Shown here: piece after piece, positions 25,453-33,707 of the stretch | Layout of the letters: every line of letters starts with the position of its first letter | How positions within the stretch are numbered: position 1 is the first letter of the stretch | NCBI GenBank assembly: GCA_031415695.1 | Contig: JANOSH010000056.1 | Location: 1 to 64,000 of the forward strand | Reading direction: 5' to 3' | Length of the DNA stretch: 64,000 bases | Source: JANOSH01 sp031415695 | GTDB lineage: Bacteria > Actinomycetota > Acidimicrobiia > Acidimicrobiales > Ilumatobacteraceae | The notes under the pieces: generated by a model | Told to the model about the DNA's origin: nothing | What the model saw: only the letters and a program-made list of their open reading frames with translations | The model's database searches: none | Translations under genes and position numbers: made by a program

Positions 25453-27567
25453 TCAGTGAGCAACGAGGTGCAGCAGGATCGCTGATTCGGGTCCGAGAAT
25501 CGGCAGCTGCACACCATGCGCAGCGAGCTGGCGACCGGTGAGCACGACGCCATCTGTCATCCAGGCGCTGTTGGGTTTGGTGCCGAATCGGTCGCCGGTG
25601 ATCAGCGGTTTGACCATGTAGCGACGTTCCCGAGGGAGCCCGGTGATTCGTAATGGCGCAGGAGTTGAAGCGAACAGAGCAGTGAGTTGGGCGTACGCAA
25701 AAATGGCCTCGTTGGCATCGACCGAGATGACACCGTGCGCCATTCCTGACGGATCTGGATGGTCGAGTCGGTGGACCGTTCCCGAGTGCAACAGCGGCCG
25801 AAATCGTTTGTGCAACTCAACCACTTCAGCAATGTCGGCGCGGTCTTGATCGGTTGCGTCGATGAGGTTCCACTCGAGCCCGAGGTGACCAAACATGGCG
25901 GTTGCGGCCCGGAACGCCAGCGTGTGCCGTCGGCCAGTGGTGTGCGCCCGAGTTGGCCCGATGTGGGCACCCATCAACTCGGGTGGCAGCAGGTAGCTAA
26001 AGCCGCGCTGGATCGTTTGGCGTTCGAGCGCGTCGTTGCAATCCGACGTCCAGACTCGAACGGTGCGACGCAGTATTTCGAAGTCGGCACGGCCACCTCC
26101 TGACGAGCAACTTTCGAACTCGACGGTTGGGTGTCGCAGCCGAAGTTCATCGAACAATCGATAGACCGCCAGTGTTTGAGCATGAGTTGCCGCACGACCC
26201 AAATGGCTCGCATCGACAAGGTCGCGATTCATGTCCCACTTCACATACTCAATCTGGTTGTTGCGAAGTACGGCATCGACATGGGCCAAGATGTAAGCGA
26301 ATGCGTCGGGGTTGGCCAGGTCGACGACCAGCTGATTTCTAGCCAGGACCGGGTCGTAGCCGGGGGTTGCAAGAACCCAGCCGGGATGCTGTCGATACAG
26401 GTCCGAATCGGGGTTCACCATTTCTGGTTCGAACCACAACCCGAACTCCATGGCGAGGCCGTGCACATGATCGATGAGTGGCGTCAGACCGTCGGGGTAT
26501 ATGGCACGGTCGACCCACCAGTCGCCCAAACCAGCCCGGTCGTTGCGGCGTCCGTGAAACCAGCCGTCGTCCAACACGAACCGCTCGACACCGACAGCCG
26601 CTGCGTGGTCGGCCAGGCTACGGAGCCGTTTGAGATCGTGATCGAAGTACACGGCTTCCCACGTGTTGAGTAGGACGGGTCGCGGACCGGTTGGGTGTTG
26701 GTCGCGGGCGCGGATGTACCGATGAAACGCGCGACTGACACTGTTCAACCCGTGTGAGCCGTGCACGACAAACAGCGTGGGGGTGCGATAGCGCTCGCCT
26801 CGTTGCAATACGATTTCGCCTGGCATAAGCAGTTCGTTTGCCTGCAGGTAGCCGCGGCCATCGGTGAGTCGTTCAAGATAGATGCTGTGATTGCCGCTCC
26901 ACCCGAGATGGGCGCCAATGATGTTGCCGTGGGTTTCTGAGAAACCGGTTTCGCCGGCGAACACCAACGGCAAATGATCGTGCGATGTGCGACCTCTACG
27001 GTTCTCGGTGAGGTGTGTACCGTGCTGCCAGGTAACGCGGCGAGGGCGGAACTCTTGGCACCATCGTCCGCCAAACGTAAGCAGCTCGGTGAGATGAGCC
27101 GCAATCGGCACGGTGATGGCTAAGCGGTCGACCTCGTACGTAGTGTCGGCCAGATTCTCGACCTCGGCATGTAGAGCTACCACGGGCCCAGCCTCGATAC
27201 CGATGTGGATAGTGAGCGCTAGCCCGGCAACCAGGTCGATGCACCGATACGCCGCCGACGTGGAATCGACGGTTTGCGAGTCGACCCGGAAACGTGGCGC
27301 CCAGCCTGAACCGTTGTGACGTCGGCCTTCAAGGCCGGGCCGGCCCGGCCATCCCGAACCGTGCTCGGGTACAACCCCAAGCGGCGCCTCGTGATTCAGC
27401 GAGTTATGGGGTACCGGGCGTGACAACGCAATGGCGATTGAAGGCAACAAGACGTCGTCACCCAACGACTCGCCCATATATACAATTGCCGGTACCCCGG
27501 AGCTGGAATCGACAATGACCGACAAGTCATTGGCGACAAGATGCACAACGTTTGGGTCGCTACTCAA
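25453..27567 (-). CDS. Alpha-galactosidase, glycoside hydrolase family 36
   Basis: 704-aa exo-glycosidase releasing terminal alpha-galactose from raffinose-type sugars or galactolipids. The catalytic nucleophile is Asp445 in YVKWDMNRD and the acid/base is about Asp509 in VWTSDCND. VLDDGWFHGRRND and FESCSSGGGRADF are hallmarks of GH36. No signal peptide is seen, so the enzyme is probably cytosolic. The listed start is TTG at 27567, two bases after the preceding stop; GTG at 27546 is an equally plausible start and would shorten it by seven residues. Probably co-transcribed with the oxidoreductase upstream. Confidence 0.92.
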   Translation of the reverse strand: MSSDPNVVHLVANDLSVIVDSSSGVPAIVYMGESLGDDVLLPSIAIALSRPVPHNSLNHEAPLGVVPEHGSGWPGRPGLEGRRHNGSGWAPRFRVDSQTVDSTSAAYRCIDLVAGLALTIHIGIEAGPVVALHAEVENLADTTYEVDRLAITVPIAAHLTELLTFGGRWCQEFRPRRVTWQHGTHLTENRRGRTSHDHLPLVFAGETGFSETHGNIIGAHLGWSGNHSIYLERLTDGRGYLQANELLMPGEIVLQRGERYRTPTLFVVHGSHGLNSVSRAFHRYIRARDQHPTGPRPVLLNTWEAVYFDHDLKRLRSLADHAAAVGVERFVLDDGWFHGRRNDRAGLGDWWVDRAIYPDGLTPLIDHVHGLAMEFGLWFEPEMVNPDSDLYRQHPGWVLATPGYDPVLARNQLVVDLANPDAFAYILAHVDAVLRNNQIEYVKWDMNRDLVDASHLGRAATHAQTLAVYRLFDELRLRHPTVEFESCSSGGGRADFEILRRTVRVWTSDCNDALERQTIQRGFSYLLPPELMGAHIGPTRAHTTGRRHTLAFRAATAMFGHLGLEWNLIDATDQDRADIAEVVELHKRFRPLLHSGTVHRLDHPDPSGMAHGVISVDANEAIFAYAQLTALFASTPAPLRITGLPRERRYMVKPLITGDRFGTKPNSAWMTDGVVLTGRQLAAHGVQLPILGPESAILLHLVAH

Positions 27568-27569
27568 CC

Positions 27570-28415
27570 CTATTCGCTCGCGAACTTGGCATTGGACTCC
27601 AGGAAGCGAAGATAGCCATCGCGATCGGATGCACCAGTGAGCACGATAAGGCGATCGACGCCAAGCTGGCCGTAGCCCTCAACGAGCTCGGCGGTCAGTG
27701 GGGCCTTCGGTGTGATGGAAATGGTGAGGCGGTCGATAGCGCGCCCGAGCCCATACCGAGCTCGCGCGCTTCGCAGGCCGTCGAGGCAAACGGCGGTGGT
27801 GTCGAGATCACACCGGAATCCGTACCACTCGTCGGCGACAGTGACGGCTCGCCGGTAGGCCGCCGCTGTATGGCCACCCATCACAACCGGTGGTCCTTGT
27901 GGCCGGGTTGGGCGAGGATATGCGTCGACACCCGAAAACGAGACGAACTCGCCATGATGCTCAGGATGTTCCATGCCCCACAGGGCGCGCATGGCCGCGA
28001 GGTAGTCGAGGGTACGTTCGCCGCGCCGTTCCATCGGCACCCCAACAGCGCGCAACTCGGCTTCGAGATATGCAATGCCGATACCGAGGAGCACGCGGCC
28101 CCCACTGAGTACGTCGAGGCTGGCAACTTCCTTGGCCAATGCAACCGGGTTGCGTTGGGGCAAAAGAAGCACACCGGTGCCCACCAGCAGTTTCGTGGTG
28201 TGGGCAGCCGCAAACGCTAGGGCCGGTATTGGGTCGAGCATTGGGTCGGTCGGCTCGATTGGTGATGGTGCAGCGCGAGGATTCGGCACGCACATGTGCT
28301 CGCCAGCCCATACCGAGTCGAACCCAAGCGTCTCGGCCGTTGTAGCAACCTCGACGAGCAGCGCGGGGTTTGTAGCCAGGGCACCGGAGTTGATGCCGAA
28401 AAATCCAAGTTTCAT
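27570..28415 (-). CDS. LLM-class (F420-type) flavin/deazaflavin oxidoreductase
   Basis: 281-aa luciferase-like TIM barrel. Seen: MKLGFFGINSGA start, the LGFDSVWAGEHM strand-helix, KLLVGTGVLLLPQRNPVALA and the GGRVLLGIGIAYLEAELRAV block with the GxG turn. This is the signature of LLM class F420-dependent oxidoreductases, which are abundant in Actinomycetota and reduce diverse substrates. The gene is divergent from the arsenate-reductase-like gene with a 32-bp gap, and runs into the alpha-galactosidase gene. Substrate unknown. Confidence 0.88.
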   Translation of the reverse strand: MKLGFFGINSGALATNPALLVEVATTAETLGFDSVWAGEHMCVPNPRAAPSPIEPTDPMLDPIPALAFAAAHTTKLLVGTGVLLLPQRNPVALAKEVASLDVLSGGRVLLGIGIAYLEAELRAVGVPMERRGERTLDYLAAMRALWGMEHPEHHGEFVSFSGVDAYPRPTRPQGPPVVMGGHTAAAYRRAVTVADEWYGFRCDLDTTAVCLDGLRSARARYGLGRAIDRLTISITPKAPLTAELVEGYGQLGVDRLIVLTGASDRDGYLRFLESNAKFASE

Positions 28416-28447
28416 GTGGTCCTGCTTAGTCGGCTAAACAAGGTGGC

Positions 28448-28813
28448 ATGGCATCAGACAAGGTAACGATCTACCACAACGGTCATTGAAACTCGTCGGT
28501 CAACGCCGTGAGCGTTGCTGAAGAACTTGGCGTCGAAGCCAACATTGTTGTGTATCAAAAGACTCCGCCCGACCGAGCCACCATCATCTGGCTTGCCGAG
28601 CATCTCGAAGATCCGGTGGCGGACCTGGTCCGCAAGGACAGTCAGTTCGCAAAGTTGGGCCTCAACGCAGCCGATTACACCACGCCCGAGACGGTCGCCG
28701 ACATCATCGTCAAACACAAGATGCTTATGCAGCGCCCGATCGTTGTTCGCGGTGACAGAGCCATCATCGGCCGTCCGAAAGAACGTATCCGCCAGCTGTT
28801 GAGCGGTGACTAG
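28448..28813 (+). CDS. ArsC/Spx-family reductase, probable selenoprotein with in-frame TGA
   Basis: Reading from ATG 28448 gives 121 residues if the in-frame TGA at 28487-28489 is decoded as selenocysteine (residue 14). The N-terminus KVTIYHNGH-TGA-NSSV aligns with the ArsC-family active site IYHNPRCSKS, with TGA at the catalytic Cys and Ser17 at the second conserved Ser. The rest is a normal ArsC family: YQKTPPDRATI, DLVRKDSQFAKLGL, the substrate/cis-Pro loop LMQRPIVVRGDRAIIGRPKE. A start at the in-frame GTG 28508 would lack the first strand and active site. A SECIS-like hairpin follows the TGA at the right distance. The true substrate may be arsenate or another oxidised thiol or mixed disulfide. 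A Cys-to-stop mutation is the alternative. Confidence 0.75.
28501..28517 (+). promoter_or_regulatory. SECIS-like hairpin after the in-frame TGA
   Basis: CAACGC (28501-28506) pairs perfectly with GCGTTG (28512-28517) around a five-base loop CGTGA. The loop's GT is the hallmark of bacterial SECIS elements, and its G (28508) is 18 bases after the TGA, inside the usual 16-37 base window. It lies within the coding sequence, as bacterial SECIS elements do. Confidence 0.65.
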
Positions 28814-29370
28814 GCCTTCACGGCGATGGTGTTCAGAATCTTGTCGGTCCAACGTTGCTTCTTGTCATCCCACAAAGGCCACAGATAACCAATGAAGCAG
28901 TTGCCTTCAAGCACGCCGGTTAGGAAGTAGCGCCCGAAGGCCTTCCACGCGCCAACAGGTTGCAAGGTGGTCTGATCCACGACCTTGTAGCCCATGATCT
29001 TGCGGCCCCACGTTTGTCCTGTGCGCCCGAGTTTGCGACACAGAATGAGGTAGTAGGTAAGGAGGCCAAGTGCGACGACGATACCGCCAACGACAAGCGG
29101 CCAAACGTTTGGCTGCCAGCACGTAGTGGGTTCGCCGGTGTTGAAATCGTTGCAGGTTCCAGTGTGACCAGTGGCAAATCCAACACCAAAGAGCAGGAAC
29201 CCTGGTACCCAGAATACAATCGCGATCGCGCCGTCGATGAGGGTGGCTACAAGCCGGTCGCCCCAACTGGCGTAAACGAAGCCTTGGGATGCTGGGTAGT
29301 AGAGACCTGCCGAGCCCGGGCCGGGTACCGGTGGAGGAACCCAAGACCCGGGCGGCGGCGGTACCGACAC
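28810..29370 (-). CDS. RDD-family membrane protein
   Basis: 186 aa with a proline-rich N-terminus, then an RDD domain: WGDRLVATLIDGAIAIVFWV (helix 1, with R and D), a second helix PLVVGGIVVALGLLTYYLIL and the GQTWGRKIMGYKVVD motif before the last segment. Function of RDD proteins is unsettled; some act in ion or osmolyte exchange. The stop overlaps that of the convergent selenoprotein-like gene by four bases. It is a close paralogue of the next gene, with the same ending LNTIAVKA. Confidence 0.85.
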   Translation of the reverse strand: MSVPPPPGSWVPPPVPGPGSAGLYYPASQGFVYASWGDRLVATLIDGAIAIVFWVPGFLLFGVGFATGHTGTCNDFNTGEPTTCWQPNVWPLVVGGIVVALGLLTYYLILCRKLGRTGQTWGRKIMGYKVVDQTTLQPVGAWKAFGRYFLTGVLEGNCFIGYLWPLWDDKKQRWTDKILNTIAVKA

Positions 29371-29376
29371 GTGGTG

Positions 29377-29916
29377 CTACGCCTTCACCGCAATGGTGTT
29401 GAGAAGTTTGTCGGAGAAGGTTTGCTTGTTTTTGTCCCACAATGGCCACAGGTAACCGAGGTAGCACGGGATGCCATCGATGATGCGGGCCACATAGCGA
29501 CCGAACGCCTTGCCAGCCCCGATGGGTTGGTGGGTATCTTTGTCGACGATCTTGTACCCCATGGCCTTGCGGCCCCAGGTTTGGCCGGTGCTGCCAAGCT
29601 TGCGGCAGTACATGACGAGGAAGCCAACTACGCCAGCGAGAATCAGCAGGGTACCGATTCCTGTGAGTGCTCCACTTCCACCCTGGCCATCGGAACCAGC
29701 TGCACCGGCGAAGCTGAGGATGTAGCCCGGGAGCACGAATGGGATGGCGACTAGACCGTCGATGATGGTAGCAACGACTCGGCTGCCCCAGCCGGCGTAG
29801 TTCGGAGTTGCCATCCCGTACCCCATGTGGGGTGCCGGTGGTGGCGTGGGGTAACCGGAATTACCAGGAAAGCCAGACGGTGGTGGGGGTGGTGGTGGTG
29901 GAGGAGGAGTGCTCAT
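29377..29916 (-). CDS. RDD-family membrane protein, paralogue
   Basis: 179 aa with a proline-rich N-terminal stretch (about eight Pro in a row) that often interacts with the cell envelope or other proteins, then an RDD domain (GWGSRVVATIIDGLVAIPFV, GQTWGRKAMGYKIVD). It lies 6 bp upstream of its paralogue on the same strand and ends with the same LNTIAVKA residues, so the pair arose by tandem duplication. Confidence 0.85.
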   Translation of the reverse strand: MSTPPPPPPPPPPSGFPGNSGYPTPPPAPHMGYGMATPNYAGWGSRVVATIIDGLVAIPFVLPGYILSFAGAAGSDGQGGSGALTGIGTLLILAGVVGFLVMYCRKLGSTGQTWGRKAMGYKIVDKDTHQPIGAGKAFGRYVARIIDGIPCYLGYLWPLWDKNKQTFSDKLLNTIAVKA

Positions 29917-29937
29917 TACAGGAGTGTATGCCTGTCA

Positions 29938-30126
29938 CTACGGGCGGTCGCGTCTTAACGCTACCGGCTTGTCCCACCACCGTCCGCTGAACCGCCAGGC
30001 CGAGCCGTTCGCTGAGCGAGTACCGGCCGATTCCGCAGCCACCACAGCCCGTGGCCAAAGGTACTCGATGGCCACGGCGATGGCAGCCGCTTCCTCGTCA
30101 TTTGGAGCAGGCGTGATCTGGTTCAC
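29938..30126 (-). CDS. Acyl-CoA carboxylase epsilon-like small subunit
   Basis: 62 aa. The start (GTG 30126) overlaps the carboxyltransferase stop by four bases. The composition (NDEEAAAIAVAIEYLWPRA near the start, a central Trp, basic end) resembles the small epsilon subunits that follow actinobacterial AccD/PccB genes and stabilise the AccA-AccD complex. Recognition rests mostly on place and size; the sequence motif is weak. Confidence 0.65.
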   Translation of the reverse strand: MNQITPAPNDEEAAAIAVAIEYLWPRAVVAAESAGTRSANGSAWRFSGRWWDKPVALRRDRP

Positions 30127-31685
30127 AGCGGGACATTCCCGTGCTTACGCTTGGGGAGTTCCTCACGCTTGGATTTCAACATCGCCAGCCCGGCAACGAG
30201 TTTCTGGCGCGTCTCGGCCGGATCAATCACATCATCGACGTAGCCTCGCTCGGCGGCAGCATAGGGGTTGGCGTACTTCTCCGTGTACTCCTCGACGAGT
30301 TCAACTCGGCGTGACACCGGGTCGGCCGCCTGCTGCAGTTCCCGCCTGTATACGATCTCGACCGCGCCTTGGGGACCCATGACCGCAAGTTCGGCGGTTG
30401 GCCACGCATATGCCAGGTCGGCACCGATCGACTTTGAGTTCATAACGACATACGCGCCGCCATAGGCCTTGCGGGTGATGATCTGGATCCGGGGCACGGT
30501 TGCCTCGCAGAATGCATAGAGCAGCTTCGCGCCATGGCGAATGATGCCGCCGTACTCCTGGTCGACACCGGGCAGGAACCCAGGCACATCGACAAACGTG
30601 ACGATTGGAATGTTGAACGCATCGCAGGTACGCACGAACCGCGCACCCTTCTCCGATGACTCAATATCCAAGACCCCGGCCAACATGGCAGGTTGGTTGC
30701 CAATGATGCCCACCGAATCGCCGTTGATTCGAGCGAAACCGCACACGATGTTGCGGGCCCAAGACGGGTGATACTCGAAGAACTCTCCATCGTCGACGAT
30801 TTCGCGGATGACCTTCTTCATGTCGTACGGCTGATTGGGCGAAGCCGGCATGATGTCGCGCAGTGACTCGCACAGGCGGTTGGGGTCGTCGGTCGGCTCA
30901 ACCGTTGGTGCGGTCTCCAAGTTGTTTTGAGGCAGGAAGCTCAAGAGGTAACGCACGTCGTCGAGGCATGACTTTTCATCGTCGGCAACAAACGTGGCTA
31001 CCCCGGACTTGCTGGCGTGGCTGCCTGCACCGCCGAGTTCCTCGAGCGTGACATCTTCGCCGGTGACGGTCTTGACGACGTCGGGGCCGGTGATGAACAT
31101 GTGGGAGGTTTCTTTGACCATGAAGATGAAGTCGGTCATGGCCGGGCTGTATACGGCGCCGCCTGCGCATGGACCGAGAATCACCGAGATCTGGGGGATG
31201 ACCCCTGACGACAGAACGTTTCGATGGAAGATGCCGCCATAGCTGGCTAGCGACACCACACCTTCTTGGATGCGGGCACCGGCTCCGTCGTTCAGGCCGA
31301 TCAGCGGCACACCGACCTTGAGCGCCATGTCCATAACTTTGTGGATTTTCTCGGCGAATACTTCGCCGAGTGCGCCGCCGAAAACCGTGAAGTCCTGGCT
31401 GAACACAAAGACCTTGCGACCATCAACAGTTCCCCAACCGGTGACGACACCGTCGGTGTACGGCCGCTCGTCGAGTCCGGCGTTGGGAGCGCGGTGTCGA
31501 GCCAGCATGTCGAGTTCGTGGAAGCTGCCAAGGTCGAGAAAGTACTCGATTCGCTCGCGGGCCAACATCTTGCCTTTGGCCTGATGCCGTTCGACTGACC
31601 GGGGAGACCCTGCATGGATCGCATCGTTTTTGCGGGCGCTCAGATCATCGAGTCGGGCCTGCATGGGACTGCCGCTGTTACTCAC
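30123..31685 (-). CDS. Propionyl/acyl-CoA carboxylase, beta (carboxyltransferase) subunit
   Basis: 520-aa biotin-dependent carboxyltransferase, a cytosolic hexamer core that moves CO2 from carboxybiotin to propionyl- or acetyl-CoA. Seen: the N-terminal RHQAKGKMLARERIEYFLD, the oxyanion-hole loops GAGARIQEGV and LGPCAGGAVYSPA, and in the C-lobe VDVPGFLPGVDQE and KAYGGAYVVMNSK. The alpha (biotin carboxylase/BCCP) subunit is not in this window. Together with methylmalonyl-CoA epimerase at 40 kb it points to propionyl-CoA to succinyl-CoA conversion. Confidence 0.93.
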   Translation of the reverse strand: MSNSGSPMQARLDDLSARKNDAIHAGSPRSVERHQAKGKMLARERIEYFLDLGSFHELDMLARHRAPNAGLDERPYTDGVVTGWGTVDGRKVFVFSQDFTVFGGALGEVFAEKIHKVMDMALKVGVPLIGLNDGAGARIQEGVVSLASYGGIFHRNVLSSGVIPQISVILGPCAGGAVYSPAMTDFIFMVKETSHMFITGPDVVKTVTGEDVTLEELGGAGSHASKSGVATFVADDEKSCLDDVRYLLSFLPQNNLETAPTVEPTDDPNRLCESLRDIMPASPNQPYDMKKVIREIVDDGEFFEYHPSWARNIVCGFARINGDSVGIIGNQPAMLAGVLDIESSEKGARFVRTCDAFNIPIVTFVDVPGFLPGVDQEYGGIIRHGAKLLYAFCEATVPRIQIITRKAYGGAYVVMNSKSIGADLAYAWPTAELAVMGPQGAVEIVYRRELQQAADPVSRRVELVEEYTEKYANPYAAAERGYVDDVIDPAETRQKLVAGLAMLKSKREELPKRKHGNVPL

Positions 31686-31754
31686 GGTCTAAAAAGTAGT
31701 CGCCAGAGCCGGTTGGCACCTAAGGGGGACCGTGTTCGCGCCGATGAATACCCC

Positions 31755-32396
31755 ATGAAACCGTTTGGACGCCGCAAGGAGTATGCACCGGCCGCCCTCC
31801 CCGAAGGGTCTTGCGGGCAGAACGCGCCCCTGGCCGTGACTGACTTGTTCGCCGGTCGACGCCGTCCCACCGTTACTGCAGTTCGGCGTGGCCCAATGGC
31901 ATCGCAGTTAACCGGACCCGACGTTTTTTCCCAGGTCACCGATGATTGGGGTCGTCGTCAGTCGTTGCTCGGGTTCTCCACTCGGCTTCGCTGCGAACAG
32001 GGAGATGGTGCCGGGTGGGAGTTTCATCGCGGTGCCAGCATTGCGGCCGATATGAATACCGGTGGTCGTCGACTCGACGAGGACGACACCACGCTACAAA
32101 TTGTTGGATTGCATCAGCCGTGCGGATCCCCGCTTGACTGGGACTCGGTCCGGACCCATTACGGCGATGTTCAGCACGAGGATTTCTCGCAGCTCGGCGA
32201 GGCCAGATTCTCGGCCCTCGATGCGCAAGGTGCACCGGTGTGCGTTTTCAGGATTCGGACGCTTGTAGTTCGCGTGCGGATGACGGGAACCCTGGCCAAT
32301 CGTCAATACACCCGCGTGTATGCCCTCGACGTAGCCGCCCACATTGATCAGGACGCGCTCAGCCAGTGGGTGACGGCAACGGCCCACGTGCGCTAG
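31755..32396 (+). CDS. Hypothetical protein
   Basis: 213 aa from ATG 31755; a longer frame to 31614 would overlap the divergent carboxylase gene. No motif recognised and no signal peptide. The C-terminal half (QDALSQWVTATAHVR, RVRMTGTLANRQYT) is mixed alpha/beta. Its last 38 bases overlap the convergent ArsR-ArsC gene. It may be a cytosolic protein specific to the group. Confidence 0.5.
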   Translation: MKPFGRRKEYAPAALPEGSCGQNAPLAVTDLFAGRRRPTVTAVRRGPMASQLTGPDVFSQVTDDWGRRQSLLGFSTRLRCEQGDGAGWEFHRGASIAADMNTGGRRLDEDDTTLQIVGLHQPCGSPLDWDSVRTHYGDVQHEDFSQLGEARFSALDAQGAPVCVFRIRTLVVRVRMTGTLANRQYTRVYALDVAAHIDQDALSQWVTATAHVR

Positions 32397-33150
32397 ATCC
32401 ACCAGATCCGCAACAGTTGCTTGTGAGCTCGTCGACGAGGCGCTGTACGCGTAGCTCAATGTCGTCTCGGACGCGCCGCACGAAGTCGAGATTGCGGCCT
32501 GAAGGGTCATCGAGTTCCCAGTCGACGCGGCGGGTACCGGGGAAAATGGGGCACTCGTCTCCGCATCCCATTGACACGATCACATCGGCCAACCGGGCGA
32601 GGCTGTCGGTCCACCGCTGCGGCGTGGCGGCGGTGATGTCGATTCCCTTCTCGGCCATGGCATCGGCGGCGACCGGGTTCACCTGCGCCGCGGGCGCGGA
32701 TCCCGCCGAGTACACCTCGACGCTGTCGCCCGCGATCGCTCGGAGAAAGCCGGCCGCCATCTGCGAGCGCCCGGCGTTGTGGACACATAGGAAAAGAACG
32801 GACGGCTTTCGAACCGGCGTCACCACGGTTCCTTCGCCGAGGGCGGCCCGCAGTTCAGCGAGGCGATCGTGGCGTAGACGGAACCAGGCCCACTTGCCTC
32901 GTTGCTCGCGTTCGACGAGGCCTGCCGTCACCAGTTGAGTGAGGTGGTGGCTGACGGTCGGCTGTGCTTTCCCGATCGCATCAGGCAGTTCGCAGGCACA
33001 CAACTCACCAGTCGGGGCGGTGGCTAGCAGCGACACGATTCGCAGGCGAGCGGGGTCGGCAAGGGCTTTCAAGAGCGCGGCGAGGGCATCGGCAGAAGGC
33101 TCGTCTAATGGGGCGGTAACGACACAGCAGGAGTAGTCGCGAAGTTCCAT
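32359..33150 (-). CDS. ArsR-family repressor fused to LMW-phosphatase-type arsenate reductase
   Basis: 263-aa fusion. Residues about 20-105 are an ArsR winged helix with the As(III)-sensing pair Cys51/Cys53 in GELCACEL and the recognition helix QPTVSHHLTQLV. From about 117 the protein is an ArsC of the low-molecular-weight tyrosine-phosphatase type: P-loop CVHNAGR (Cys122 to Arg128) and the VSMGCGDECPIFPGTRRVDW then ELDDP block typical of mycothiol-linked actinobacterial enzymes. It would both repress the divergent gene and reduce arsenate. ATG at 33150 is chosen because further codons upstream enter the operator region. A Gly/Ser-rich C-terminal tail may be an extension. Confidence 0.88.
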   Translation of the reverse strand: MELRDYSCCVVTAPLDEPSADALAALLKALADPARLRIVSLLATAPTGELCACELPDAIGKAQPTVSHHLTQLVTAGLVEREQRGKWAWFRLRHDRLAELRAALGEGTVVTPVRKPSVLFLCVHNAGRSQMAAGFLRAIAGDSVEVYSAGSAPAAQVNPVAADAMAEKGIDITAATPQRWTDSLARLADVIVSMGCGDECPIFPGTRRVDWELDDPSGRNLDFVRRVRDDIELRVQRLVDELTSNCCGSGGSSARGPLPSPTG

Positions 33151-33156
33151 ATTGAT

Positions 33157-33210
33157 CATATTGACATATGTCGATTCATCCGGCAACATATTGATATTGG
33201 TCGATATCAT
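33157..33210. promoter_or_regulatory. Direct-repeat operator for the ArsR domain
   Basis: Two near-copies of a 23-24 bp AT-rich sequence lie at 33157-33179 and 33187-33210, both beginning CATATTGA and sharing TCGAT near the end; the first contains the palindrome GACATATGTC. They fill the gap between the divergent ArsR-ArsC and VOC genes, as ArsR operators do. Confidence 0.6.
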
Positions 33211-33238
33211 TCGACCACCAAACGAAGGAACCGACGTC

Positions 33239-33649
33239 ATGCGCTTGCAACTTGCCCTCAATGTCGCCAATCTCGACGAGGCGATCGATTTCTATTCGAA
33301 GATGTTCGCCACGCTGCCCTACAAGGTGAAGCCCGGCTATGCGAACTGGGAGATTGCTAATCCGCCGCTCAAGCTCGTGTTGTTCGAGAACGCAGCGGCC
33401 GAGCCCGGTTCTATCAACCACCTCGGGGTCGAGACCGAAACGGCCGACGAAGTCGTCGCGGCCGAGGCCCGCATCGCCGCGGTTGGTCTTGCCACGACCG
33501 GCATCGACGAGACCGTCTGCTGCTTTGCCGAGAAAGTCGAGACCTGGGTCGACGGTCCTGCTGGCCACCGGTGGGAATGGTATGTGAAGCAAGCCGATCA
33601 TGAAACGCAGGCGTCCAACGTGGTGTTGCAACACATGAACACGGCTTAA
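33239..33649 (+). CDS. ArsI/CadI-family VOC metalloenzyme
   Basis: 136-aa vicinal-oxygen-chelate protein. It has the start RLQLALNVANLDEAIDFYSK, the metal-site His61 in NHLGVE, the late Glu113 in HRWEWYV and a vicinal Cys94/Cys95 pair in ETVCCFA, the mark of ArsI, an iron-dependent C-As lyase, and of cadmium-induced CadI proteins. GAAGGAA precedes ATG 33239. Divergent from the ArsR fusion and almost surely repressed by it. Substrate could be methylarsenite or another arsenical. Confidence 0.85.
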   Translation: MRLQLALNVANLDEAIDFYSKMFATLPYKVKPGYANWEIANPPLKLVLFENAAAEPGSINHLGVETETADEVVAAEARIAAVGLATTGIDETVCCFAEKVETWVDGPAGHRWEWYVKQADHETQASNVVLQHMNTA

Positions 33650-33653
33650 CGCT

Positions 33654-33684
33654 GATGGTCCACCGCCAAAGGTGGTGGACCATC
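33654..33684. terminator. Bidirectional hairpin terminator
   Basis: GATGGTCCACC (33654-33664) and GGTGGACCATC (33674-33684) form a perfect 11-bp stem with a 9-base loop, between convergent stops at 33649 and 33708. No T run. Confidence 0.75.
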
Positions 33685-33707
33685 CGGTTTGAGATCGACT
33701 CGTGGGA

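Noticed and set aside
28508..28813. GTG at 28508 as the start of a shorter ArsC-like protein
   Set aside because: It would drop the first strand and the active site; the in-frame sequence upstream, through the TGA to ATG 28448, clearly belongs to the family, and the GTG lies in the loop of the SECIS-like hairpin.
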